5,607 nucleotides of DNA from Bdellovibrio sp. CG10_big_fil_rev_8_21_14_0_10_47_8 (GTDB taxonomy: Bacteria; Bdellovibrionota; Bdellovibrionia; Bdellovibrionales; Bdellovibrionaceae): contig PEZR01000044.1 in assembly GCA_002773975.1 (NCBI GenBank), positions 1-5,607 of the forward strand, written 5' to 3'. The notes below the pieces were generated by a model. The model was given only the letters and a program-made list of their open reading frames with translations. It had not been told where the DNA came from and made no database searches. The position numbers and the translations under genes are program-made. Below, one piece after another: positions 1 through 5,599 of the stretch (positions are counted from its first letter, which is position 1; every line of letters begins with the position of its first letter).

Positions 1-1804
1 TGGCATTTTTGCGAACAAGTTCCAGATCGAACTCAATCAAAGGGGTTCCTGGCTGAACCTCATCCCCCGTTTTGACCAAGGCTTTAAAACCCTCGCCCTT
101 CATTTTCACAGTATCAATTCCGACATGAATGAGAATCTGCACGCCCTCAGCGGTCTCAAGTCCCACTGCATGGCCGGTGTGAAACATTTGAACCACCTGG
201 CCCTTTACCGGCGAAGTTACCAAACCATTGCTAGGATCAATGGCAATACCATCGCCTAAGACTTTGTCGGCAAAGGTCTCGTCAGGAACCTGATTCAAGG
301 CCATTACTTTTCCACGAAGTGGTGACCGGAGAGACAGTCCAGACTCTTTGGGTTCTGTATTTTTGATTTTATTTTTGATGATTTCCTTGATCATTTCAGA
401 CCGAGTTCCAAAAACAACTTGAAGATTTCCACCAGGTCCATCCATCACGCCCGCTGCGCCCAATCGCTTGAGCTCGGGACGGCTGACTTCTGTCTTGTCT
501 TTGACCTCTAAACGCAAACGAGTGATGCATGCGTCGATCTGAACAATATTGGCGGCGCCGCCCAGGGCTTCTAAAACTTGGATCGACAGATCATTCAGCG
601 ATGTGTTTCCACCACCATTCGAAGCACCTGTGCTCTCGGCGTCCGAACCTTCATCTCGGCCCGGCGTTTTGAAATTAAAAATGCCAATCAGAGAATAAAA
701 AGAAAAGAAATAAATCACCGCAATCAGAGGGCCGACCACCAGAAATAACAACAAGCCATTTTTTTGATTAAAAAATCCAAGACCGAAATCAATGAGCGAG
801 GCTGAAAACGTATACCCCAGATGAATGTCAAAAAAGGCCGTAAGCCACCCCGAGAAAAAGGCAAACACCACATGCAAAACATAAAGCAATGGAGCCACAA
901 AGATGAAGGTAAATTCAATCGGCTCGGTGATGCCGGTGACAATGGAGGTCAGGGCCGCACTCAACATGACCCCAGCCACGGCTTTTCTCTGCTTGGGTGA
1001 AGCCCGCAAAACAATGGCCAAGGCTGCTGCTGGCAAGCCAAACAGCATCAACGGAAATTCGGCTGCCATAAATCGTCCAGCTGTTGGGTCCCCGGCAAAA
1101 TACCGAGTGGAATCCCCGTGGAAGATTTTTCCCGCAGCATCGGTAAAGCTTCCGAACTCAAAAAGAAATGGCTGGTAGTAAACATGGTGAAGGCCCAACG
1201 GGATCAAGAGCCGCTTTCCGGCGGCGTAAAACGCCGGTCCCCAATCAGACGCCGCCATATGCTCACCGAAAGTTCGAATGTGCTCCTGAATCGGCGGCCA
1301 GGTCCACGTCAGCACCAAGCCCAGAAAAAAAGAAGCAAATACCGTGAGAATCGGAATCAAGCGTTTGCCCGAGAAAAATCCCAACACATTCATCAACTGA
1401 GTTTGATAGTAGCGATTGTACAGGGCCGCGGTCATCAAGCCGACCAAAATGCCGCCAAAGACCCCGGTATTGATGGCGAGCTCAACGTGGTAAATATCGC
1501 TGGCCATTTTAATCACATTGATGGTGGTAAAGTACCCCACCAAGGCCGCCAGAGCTGCCGCCCCCGCACCTCCGGTAAAGCCAATAGCCACGCCAATTGC
1601 AAATACCACCGGGAGCTGTTCAAAGATCGCCAAGCCGCCAGAATAGAAAAGCCCGCCAAGGGCCTGAATATTGGCATTTTGCTGACCCTGGCACAAACGC
1701 CCCAGAGCCACAACCAGTCCTGCTGCTGGCAGCACAGAGACGGGCAACATCAGAGATTGTCCAAGCCGTTGTAGCAAAGAAAAGGCAGGGCTAAAACGCG
1801 ACAT
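1..1804 (-). CDS. nagE: PTS permease EIICBA, N-acetylglucosamine/glucose family (NagE-like), 3' end outside window
   Basis: This inner-membrane protein imports a sugar and phosphorylates it in the same step, taking phosphate from HPr through EIIA and EIIB. The 601 visible codons contain no stop and run off the left edge. EIIC spans about residues 5-380, with hydrophobic helices, GLHH at 204-207 and the family motif GITEPIEF at 291-298. EIIB spans about 403-480, with phosphocysteine C426 in DACITRLR. EIIA begins near 490, with phospho-histidine H560 in ILIHVGIDT and its partner H545 in TGHAVGLE. The C-B-A order and the stretch around FTDAAGKIFHG (220-230) match E. coli NagE from memory; that protein is about 648 residues, so roughly 45 are missing here. 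The B-A linker (about 482-490) is much shorter than in E. coli NagE. The start is supported by GGAGG at 1810-1814 with a 5-nt spacer. Substrate choice between GlcNAc and glucose is inferred. HPr and EI are not in the window. Confidence 0.9.
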   Translation of the reverse strand, partial: MSRFSPAFSLLQRLGQSLMLPVSVLPAAGLVVALGRLCQGQQNANIQALGGLFYSGGLAIFEQLPVVFAIGVAIGFTGGAGAAALAALVGYFTTINVIKMASDIYHVELAINTGVFGGILVGLMTAALYNRYYQTQLMNVLGFFSGKRLIPILTVFASFFLGLVLTWTWPPIQEHIRTFGEHMAASDWGPAFYAAGKRLLIPLGLHHVYYQPFLFEFGSFTDAAGKIFHGDSTRYFAGDPTAGRFMAAEFPLMLFGLPAAALAIVLRASPKQRKAVAGVMLSAALTSIVTGITEPIEFTFIFVAPLLYVLHVVFAFFSGWLTAFFDIHLGYTFSASLIDFGLGFFNQKNGLLLFLVVGPLIAVIYFFSFYSLIGIFNFKTPGRDEGSDAESTGASNGGGNTSLNDLSIQVLEALGGAANIVQIDACITRLRLEVKDKTEVSRPELKRLGAAGVMDGPGGNLQVVFGTRSEMIKEIIKNKIKNTEPKESGLSLRSPLRGKVMALNQVPDETFADKVLGDGIAIDPSNGLVTSPVKGQVVQMFHTGHAVGLETAEGVQILIHVGIDTVKMKGEGFKALVKTGDEVQPGTPLIEFDLELVRKNA

Positions 1805-1809
1805 CAAGG

Positions 1810-1814
1810 CCTCC
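1810..1814 (-). promoter_or_regulatory. Ribosome binding site of nagE
   Basis: GGAGG lies 5 nt before the ATG at 1804-1802 on the minus strand. It is the only strong Shine-Dalgarno near the N-terminus and fixes the start, which gives an N-terminus (MSRFSPAFSLLQRLG) that aligns with the beginning of GlcNAc/glucose EIIC proteins. The same bases form the 3' arm of the leader hairpin. Confidence 0.8.
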
Positions 1815-1867
1815 AAGGGTGTAGAAACAGAGCTAAATCAGGCCCTGTCTTTACCCAAACTTGGAGG
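1810..1867 (-). promoter_or_regulatory. nagE leader hairpin that sequesters the Shine-Dalgarno sequence
   Basis: Read on the minus strand, the leader folds on paper into one long interrupted stem. The outer arm CCTCCAA (plus 1861-1867) pairs with TTGGAGG (plus 1810-1816), which contains the nagE Shine-Dalgarno. Next comes a one-sided GTTT bulge, then GGGT (1853-1856) with ACCC (1817-1820), then an internal loop (AAAG against TTCTAC). The inner stem is ACAGGGC (1842-1848) with GCTCTGT (1827-1833), including one G-U pair, and the apical loop is CTGATTTA. That makes 18 paired positions. The sequence complementarity is seen directly; folding in the cell and a control function are inferred. There is no good T-run after the inner stem, so this looks more like translational control than a terminator. 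It does not resemble a BglG/LicT-type antiterminator target that I can recognise. Confidence 0.5.
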
Positions 1868-1893
1868 ATCTGCCAATCAAGAAGATGGATTAA

Positions 1894-2343
1894 TTACTGT
1901 TTACAATCCAGGAAGGACAAAGAGTTCTGAGAAACACCCAATTTCTGGGCGATTGCGGGCGTTAGGCTTTCATCCGCAGAAATAATCTGAACCAGGCTCG
2001 AAATGCCGCTTTTTGAGATCTCAATACGTAAAACTTGATTGTGATCTTCAGACTCAATTTGAATGCGACCTTCGGTCGATACGGCATTCACACCCTGAAA
2101 AACCACGGACTGAGTGGTGATCGTTTTGCTGAGAACAGACCAGGATTGATTTTCCGGAACCTGGTAGCTCAACATAGCAGGGAACTGAGCTTTGGTCAGT
2201 TGAATGCCGACGACATTGCTGGCCGAGGTTACCTTCATCTGCATGGACTGGCTCACGCAATTCAGGATTTCAGATTGGGCAAAGCAGGTGGTTGTAGTGG
2301 CAAGACTCATCAAAAAAACCAGGGACAATTTTGACTTAAACAT
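1894..2343 (-). CDS. Small secreted protein of unknown function
   Basis: The product is 149 residues, and I do not recognise a family. It begins with a typical signal peptide: Lys-containing n-region MFKSK, a hydrophobic core to about residue 18, and likely cleavage after CFA at 20-22. The mature part is about 127 residues, without membrane helices, rich in Ser, Gln and Val, with alternating hydrophobic patterns that suggest beta structure. It has exactly two cysteines, C29 near the new N-terminus and C147 three residues from the end, well placed for a disulfide if the protein is periplasmic. The reading frame extends upstream to 2427, but the ATG at 2343 is preferred: it has GGAG with a 5-nt spacer and starts directly at the signal peptide. 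It lies 89 nt upstream of nagE on the same strand and could be co-transcribed with it, since no convincing terminator separates them. Confidence 0.75.
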   Translation of the reverse strand: MFKSKLSLVFLMSLATTTTCFAQSEILNCVSQSMQMKVTSASNVVGIQLTKAQFPAMLSYQVPENQSWSVLSKTITTQSVVFQGVNAVSTEGRIQIESEDHNQVLRIEISKSGISSLVQIISADESLTPAIAQKLGVSQNSLSFLDCKQ

Positions 2344-2348
2344 GGTTA

Positions 2349-2352
2349 CTCC
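2349..2352 (-). promoter_or_regulatory. Ribosome binding site deciding the start of the small secreted protein
   Basis: GGAG on the minus strand sits 5 nt before the ATG at 2343-2341. It argues for the internal start at 2343 rather than the longer frame start at 2427, which would add 28 residues ahead of the signal peptide. Confidence 0.65.
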
Positions 2353-2587
2353 AAATATTTTTTCTAAAGGCGGTTTTGATCTGCAGGGAAAGTAACACAA
2401 TCCCACCGAACCACAAAATGTCACCACCGGACATATTGATATTTCTGGGGAATCGCTGAAAAAGCTTCTTGAGTGTCTAAACTCTGATCACAGGGACATT
2501 GGTCCAGACCAGAGCTGGAATTCAGTCCGAACACTACTCAGACGTCCCAGTTTCAGGAATAATAGAGTCTTAATATCTGCTCATTTC

Positions 2588-2593
2588 AGGAGG
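2588..2593 (+). promoter_or_regulatory. Strong ribosome binding site supporting a TTG start
   Basis: AGGAGG is followed by a 5-nt spacer (ACCAC) and then TTG at 2599. No ATG or GTG is available at a suitable distance, and the TTG begins a good signal peptide, so this site decides the start of the GH16 gene. Confidence 0.85.
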
Positions 2594-2598
2594 ACCAC

Positions 2599-3642
2599 TT
2601 GAAGGCCATACTTTCTATTTTACTAGTCACTTTCATTGCCAATTTTGCCTTTGCTGTGAATCTTTGCGACGAGAGGTTCTTTTCCATGAATGGAAAAAAG
2701 AAAAACTCAAAGCTCGCAAAAAAATTGATCTCTGCCACACGAGTCCCGGCCTCGGATCAAAATATCCGAGCTTCATTATCGCCGGAAAAATGGCAACTCG
2801 TGTGGAATGATGAATTCAATCAGGACGGAAAACTTGATCCAAAGAAATGGCTTTACGAAGTCAAAGGCGATGGTTTTGGCAATGCCGAGCTTCAGTACTA
2901 TACGGACCGCCTCAGCAACAGTCGTGCTGAAAATGGAAACCTGATTATCGAAGCAAAAAAAGAAAGCTATGGCGGGCGTGAATACACCTCTGCTCGCTTA
3001 AATTCAAATCAGGGATGGACCTATGGTCGTTACGAGTTCCGTGGCAAAATGACGAAGGTCCTTGGCACATGGTACGCAGCTTGGCTTCTTCCAAGTCAAA
3101 TGACCTACAGTGATCGATTTTGGCCCGACAACGGAGAGATCGACATTATGGAGGGCGTTGGTTTTGAAAATAATGTGAACTATGGCTCGGCCCACTCTAA
3201 AAACTTCAGCTCTCTCAATATGACCTTTCGAAACAAAACAATTCCAGTGCCTGATGGCGATCAGCAGTTTCATGTCTATGCTCTTGAATGGTATCCCAGC
3301 CGTCTTGATTTCTATGTTGATGACAATCTGTACTTCTCTGTCAAACATGAGCCCGGTGCAAATTGGGAAAAAGACTGGCCCTATGATCATGACTTTCACA
3401 TTATTTTAAATTTGGCTGTCGGCGGCAACTGGGGTGGGAACAAAGGCATTGATGAGGCCGCTTTTGAAAAGGGTGTTAAGTTTGTATTGGACTATGCCCG
3501 AGTTTTTCGTCCTCTTGATCCCAATGACTGTGCAGAGCCGGAAGAAATTCGAGCGCCCCAATCCAAGAAATCGTCAGAAAAAAAGAAATCGTCAGAGGGA
3601 CGCAAGCACAAGGCTAAAAGGAAAGCGGCAAAGAAGTCCTAG
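2599..3642 (+). CDS. Secreted GH16 family endo-beta-glucanase (laminarinase-type)
   Basis: This 347-residue exported enzyme is predicted to hydrolyse beta-1,3 or mixed beta-1,3/1,4-glucans. The signal peptide covers about residues 1-19, with cleavage after AFA. A basic linker (about 30-48) leads into the GH16 jelly-roll domain at about 65-305. Seen directly: GNAELQYYT (94-102), typical of bacterial laminarinases; the catalytic signature GEIDIMEG, with E180 as likely nucleophile, D182, and E185 as likely acid/base; AHS at 198-200; and NLAVGGNWGG (271-280). C23 and C311 flank the domain and could form a disulfide closing the two ends. After about residue 318 comes a Lys/Ser-rich tail of roughly 30 residues that is not part of GH16. 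The start is TTG with a strong Shine-Dalgarno. The gene is convergent with the GDPD gene and overlaps it by 4 nt. The exact glucan substrate is not determinable; xyloglucan or agarose activity is less likely given the motifs. Confidence 0.93.
   Translation: MKAILSILLVTFIANFAFAVNLCDERFFSMNGKKKNSKLAKKLISATRVPASDQNIRASLSPEKWQLVWNDEFNQDGKLDPKKWLYEVKGDGFGNAELQYYTDRLSNSRAENGNLIIEAKKESYGGREYTSARLNSNQGWTYGRYEFRGKMTKVLGTWYAAWLLPSQMTYSDRFWPDNGEIDIMEGVGFENNVNYGSAHSKNFSSLNMTFRNKTIPVPDGDQQFHVYALEWYPSRLDFYVDDNLYFSVKHEPGANWEKDWPYDHDFHIILNLAVGGNWGGNKGIDEAAFEKGVKFVLDYARVFRPLDPNDCAEPEEIRAPQSKKSSEKKKSSEGRKHKAKRKAAKKS
3565..3600 (+). repeat. Two tandem 18-bp units encoding the Lys-Ser tail
   Basis: AAGAAATCGTCAGA occurs at 3565-3578 and again at 3583-3596, giving a period of 18 bp, or six codons. 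The units encode KKSSEK and KKSSEG in the tail of the GH16 protein. Identity at the DNA level, including third codon positions, points to a recent duplication by slippage. Confidence 0.85.
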
Positions 3643-4679
3643 AATTTCCAGTGTTCGGCATACCACGGTATGCCGTTGATGATTCCATCCAATTGTTTTT
3701 TCCTGAGACTCTCCATCTGATCTGGAGACTGAACTGTCCAAACAAATTTCAACTTGTTCGCCGAGATTGGTTGCCGCTGGATCTGCTCTAGAAGCTGATC
3801 CAGCTTCTCTGAATCAAAAGAGCCCTGATCGCCCAAACCAAAGTAAAAGGCCACTCCATCCAAACTCCAATGATCGGACCAATGCTTGGGATCCACCAGC
3901 TCAGAGGATGCCCCCACGAGCTTTAGCATTTTTATTTTCTGCATGTGTGCATATTTGAGATTTGTGCGAAGCTCATGATTCAAGCGATCCATCAGGTCTC
4001 CATCGAAGGACATGACTTTGATCTTGTTATAGCAAGAAAATGTCAGGCTCTGAGAGTCTCCAGAATCCTGGAGGCAAGACTGGCTTGGATCCAAGGCCGC
4101 CAACAGATCCAAGATCGCCTGATCTTGATTCGGCGCCACGGGATCGGAGGCCCCCTTCTGATTTTGCATAAAACTCTTGAGCTCAATCAATACGCCCGTC
4201 GAGCTGCGTTTCATCATGTCCAGAACGCTCGCAAGCCTTGGTGGGGTCATCAAATTTTCAGAACGATCACGAAGCAGTGGCAAGTCCGAAGGCGCTAATG
4301 TCTGAGGAGTCTGTGGATGAAAATAAAGATCCGGATTGAAATGACAATGGGTTTGGATTTGTTCAAGACTGAGGTTTCGAACCAAAGCCCCTTGCAGAGC
4401 CCCACACTGAATCATCTCACGCTCAAAAGCGACATCATGAAAAACCAAGGGCACGTTGTCCTTGGTGTAAACCACATCCAGCTCAACCATATCCGCCCCA
4501 ACCTGGGCAGCACCGGCAAAGGCCGGGAGGGAGTTTTCCATGTACTCGGACTCGTCCCCACGATGGGCAATAACCAGGGGCTTTTTCCCCACCGCATGGG
4601 CCGGTGTCCAACTTGTCGACAACTGACAGATCAGTAACGAGAGAAGCACCAGAATGGATTTTAAAGAGATCTTTGGCAT
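3639..4679 (-). CDS. Secreted glycerophosphodiester phosphodiesterase (GDPD family)
   Basis: The enzyme hydrolyses glycerophosphodiesters from phospholipids to sn-glycerol-3-phosphate plus an alcohol, here probably in the periplasm. The product is 346 residues from the chosen ATG. The signal peptide covers about 1-29, with cleavage after AHA. The family signature follows directly: IAHRG with H39 and R40, then EN at 48-49, then the metal-site pair E66 and D68 in VELDVVYTKD, then FHD with H81. IELKS (E166) fits the third metal ligand, and VWTVQSPD near 313-320 with DGIINGIP near 331-338 matches the family's closing strands. Four mature cysteines (C92, C112, C202, C216) could make two disulfides. 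An upstream ATG at 4718 adds 13 residues but has no Shine-Dalgarno and lengthens the signal n-region, so 4679 is preferred, though its own Shine-Dalgarno is weak. The gene follows FKBP by 44 nt and may be co-transcribed with it. Confidence 0.9.
   Translation of the reverse strand: MPKISLKSILVLLSLLICQLSTSWTPAHAVGKKPLVIAHRGDESEYMENSLPAFAGAAQVGADMVELDVVYTKDNVPLVFHDVAFEREMIQCGALQGALVRNLSLEQIQTHCHFNPDLYFHPQTPQTLAPSDLPLLRDRSENLMTPPRLASVLDMMKRSSTGVLIELKSFMQNQKGASDPVAPNQDQAILDLLAALDPSQSCLQDSGDSQSLTFSCYNKIKVMSFDGDLMDRLNHELRTNLKYAHMQKIKMLKLVGASSELVDPKHWSDHWSLDGVAFYFGLGDQGSFDSEKLDQLLEQIQRQPISANKLKFVWTVQSPDQMESLRKKQLDGIINGIPWYAEHWKF
3656..3701 (+). terminator. Possible terminator of the GH16 transcript, inside the opposing coding sequence
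   Basis: Fourteen bases after the GH16 stop codon lies a perfect 9-bp inverted repeat, CGGCATACC-AC-GGTATGCCG (3656-3675). It is followed at once by a weaker stem (TTGATG at 3676-3681 with CATCCAA at 3686-3692, one bulged C) and then TTGTTTTTT ending at 3701. The first stem is strong but about 20 nt from the T-run; the second is weak but adjacent to it. All of this is also codons of the convergent GDPD gene, so it may be partly coincidence. Confidence 0.4.
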
Positions 4680-4723
4680 CGACCCACTTACAAGGCAGAA
4701 TCTATGCCAAAAACTCATTCGAA

Positions 4724-5194
4724 CTAATGTAAAACCTGGGTCGTGACATCACTGATGGATTCGGCGATTTCTTCTCGGGTCGCTTCGCGAACGGCTAAGG
4801 CTTCGATCTCGAAAACCAGATCTTGTCCTGCCAGGGGATGATTGCCATCCAGGCTCGCCATATCGTTGTGAAACTGAATAATTTTGTATGAGCGAACTGC
4901 ACCGCTTTTGCCAGTGATCGTGATCATTTCGCCAACTCGGGCATGCCGGGGAAGTTTGCTGCGCGGATAAAGAATAACTTTGCTGGGCTCATAGAGACCA
5001 TAGGCCTCCTCCGCCGCCAGAGAGATCGATCGTCTCTCGCCTTTTTTGAGGTTCTGAAGACCCTTTGCCAAACCATGAAGACCTAAATTTTGCCCCTGGG
5101 GGCTGGTCAGAACGTCGCGATTAAAAGTGGAGCTGATCACATGACCGGCTTTGTTTTTAAGAAGACAGTTAAAGGAAATAACCTGAGTGCTCAT
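4724..5194 (-). CDS. SlyD-like FKBP-type peptidyl-prolyl cis-trans isomerase
   Basis: This 156-residue cytoplasmic protein (no signal peptide) is predicted to catalyse proline isomerisation and to act as a folding chaperone. The FKBP half-domains lie at about 1-70 and 118-135. Recognisable parts are GLAKGLQNLKKGERRSISLAAEEAYG (split: GLAKGL at 41-46, KKGERRS at 50-56, EEAYG at 62-66), a SlyD-type insert at about 72-117, and the SlyD hallmark NHPLAGQDLVFEIE at 118-131, followed by REATREEI. The N-terminal segment around 17-40 is divergent and lacks the usual glycine-rich loop of FKBPs. The His/Cys-rich metal-binding tail of E. coli SlyD is absent. The frame is open upstream to 5269, but the ATG at 5194 has AAGGA with a 4-nt spacer and aligns with family N-termini. 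It sits just downstream of a terminator and 44 nt before the GDPD start. Confidence 0.88.
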   Translation of the reverse strand: MSTQVISFNCLLKNKAGHVISSTFNRDVLTSPQGQNLGLHGLAKGLQNLKKGERRSISLAAEEAYGLYEPSKVILYPRSKLPRHARVGEMITITGKSGAVRSYKIIQFHNDMASLDGNHPLAGQDLVFEIEALAVREATREEIAESISDVTTQVLH

Positions 5195-5198
5195 AAAT

Positions 5199-5203
5199 TC
5201 CTT
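5199..5203 (-). promoter_or_regulatory. Ribosome binding site deciding the FKBP start
   Basis: AAGGA on the minus strand lies 4 nt before the ATG at 5194-5192. The longer frame from 5269 would run through the upstream terminator hairpin and add 25 unrelated residues, so this site supports the shorter protein. Confidence 0.7.
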
Positions 5204-5221
5204 TCTGTGAAGACCTGTTTG

Positions 5222-5253
5222 AAAAACAAAACCGACCCTTTCGGGCCGGTTTT
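5222..5253 (-). terminator. Rho-independent terminator of the RRM gene
   Basis: On the minus strand AAAACCGGCCC pairs with GGGTCGGTTTT around a GAAA tetraloop (plus 5228-5253), an 11-bp stem with a single G-U pair. It is followed by TTTTGTTTTT, ending at 5222. It lies about 47 nt after the RRM stop codon. The symmetric A/T flanks mean it may also work weakly on the plus strand. Confidence 0.88.
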
Positions 5254-5284
5254 CGAAAATCTGACTCAATAAAAAGTCAAAACT

Positions 5285-5300
5285 GTTCGTTACGACGAAC
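5285..5300 (-). other. Small hairpin at the RRM stop codon
   Basis: GTTCGT and ACGAAC form a perfect 6-bp stem with a 4-nt loop, beginning with the last base of the RRM stop codon. It is followed on the minus strand by AGTTTTGACTTTTT. It may be a weak first terminator or a 3'-end stabilising stem ahead of the main terminator. Confidence 0.45.
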
Positions 5301-5599
5301 TAGTAAGAACGGCGTGAGCTGAAACCGCCACGACCGCCACCATCACGTGGAGCTTGTGGTTTCGCTTCTGAAATATTCATTGCGCGTCCACCGAGCTCAG
5401 TTCCGTTGAATTTCTCGATAGCTGCTTGCGCTTCGCTATCTGCAGACATCTCAACAAAAGCAAAACCTTTGCTGCGACCTGTTTCACGATCCATGATCAC
5501 GTTGGACGAATCCACGCTTCCCACTTGTGTGAAAAGATCTGTCAGTTGATTTGAATCAACCGTGTATGCAAGGTTACCGACGTATAATTTCTTTCCCAT
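5300..5599 (-). CDS. Single-RRM RNA-binding protein with Gly/Arg-rich tail
   Basis: This 99-residue cytoplasmic protein is predicted to bind single-stranded RNA through one RRM domain (about residues 4-79). RNP2 is LYVGNL at 5-10, and RNP1 is KGFAFVEM at 44-51, with aromatic residues Y6, F46 and F48 in the RNA-stacking positions. The tail (85-99) is Gly/Arg-rich with a GGGRGG run and ends RRSY, like the short Rbp proteins of cyanobacteria and many proteobacteria, several of which respond to cold. Cold regulation here is inference only. The ATG at 5599 is preceded by AGGCAAAT, a partial Shine-Dalgarno cut by the window edge, so the promoter and leader are not visible. The gene ends with its own terminator and is therefore probably monocistronic at its 3' end. 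Confidence 0.93.
   Translation of the reverse strand: MGKKLYVGNLAYTVDSNQLTDLFTQVGSVDSSNVIMDRETGRSKGFAFVEMSADSEAQAAIEKFNGTELGGRAMNISEAKPQAPRDGGGRGGFSSRRSY

Larger units (their letters stand above)
2344..2598. other. Divergent intergenic region, no gene seen
   Basis: This 255-nt stretch separates the leftward small secreted gene from the rightward GH16 gene and must hold promoters for both. I could not find a convincing -35/-10 pair. The best -10-like strings toward GH16 are AATAAT at 2558-2563 and TAATAT at 2571-2576, each without a good -35. Two short interrupted palindromes could be operators: ATGTC-N7-GACAT at about 2418-2434, and TGGTC-CA-GACCA at 2500-2511. Both are short enough to be chance. 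Confidence 0.5.

Noticed and set aside
1118..1774. A 218-codon open frame on the plus strand
   Set aside because: It lies wholly antisense to the EIIC domain of nagE, its composition is low-complexity and unlike a folded protein, and nagE motifs on the minus strand are unmistakable.
1827..1848. Inner hairpin upstream of nagE as an intrinsic terminator
   Set aside because: The stem has only 7 pairs with one G-U, and it is followed by TTCTAC on the minus strand rather than a T-run.
2344..2403. Lipobox in the small secreted protein (TTTC at residues 17-20)
   Set aside because: There is no Leu/Val at -3 and no Gly/Ala/Ser at -1; cleavage after A22 is more consistent.
2344..2427. 28-residue N-terminal extension of the small secreted protein
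   Set aside because: It would precede a complete signal peptide and place cysteines and charged residues before it; the downstream ATG has a good Shine-Dalgarno.
2418..2511. Two short interrupted palindromes as operators of a named regulator
   Set aside because: Five-base arms with no match to a regulator site I know are expected by chance; kept only as a note on the intergenic region.
2599..2670. Lipoprotein signal on the GH16 protein (VNLC at residues 20-23)
   Set aside because: The residue before Cys is Leu, which does not fit a lipobox; signal peptidase I cleavage after AFA explains the N-terminus better.
3004..3399. A 131-codon minus-strand frame inside the GH16 gene
   Set aside because: It overlaps the conserved GH16 catalytic domain, has no visible ribosome site or family motif, and is best explained as a shadow frame.
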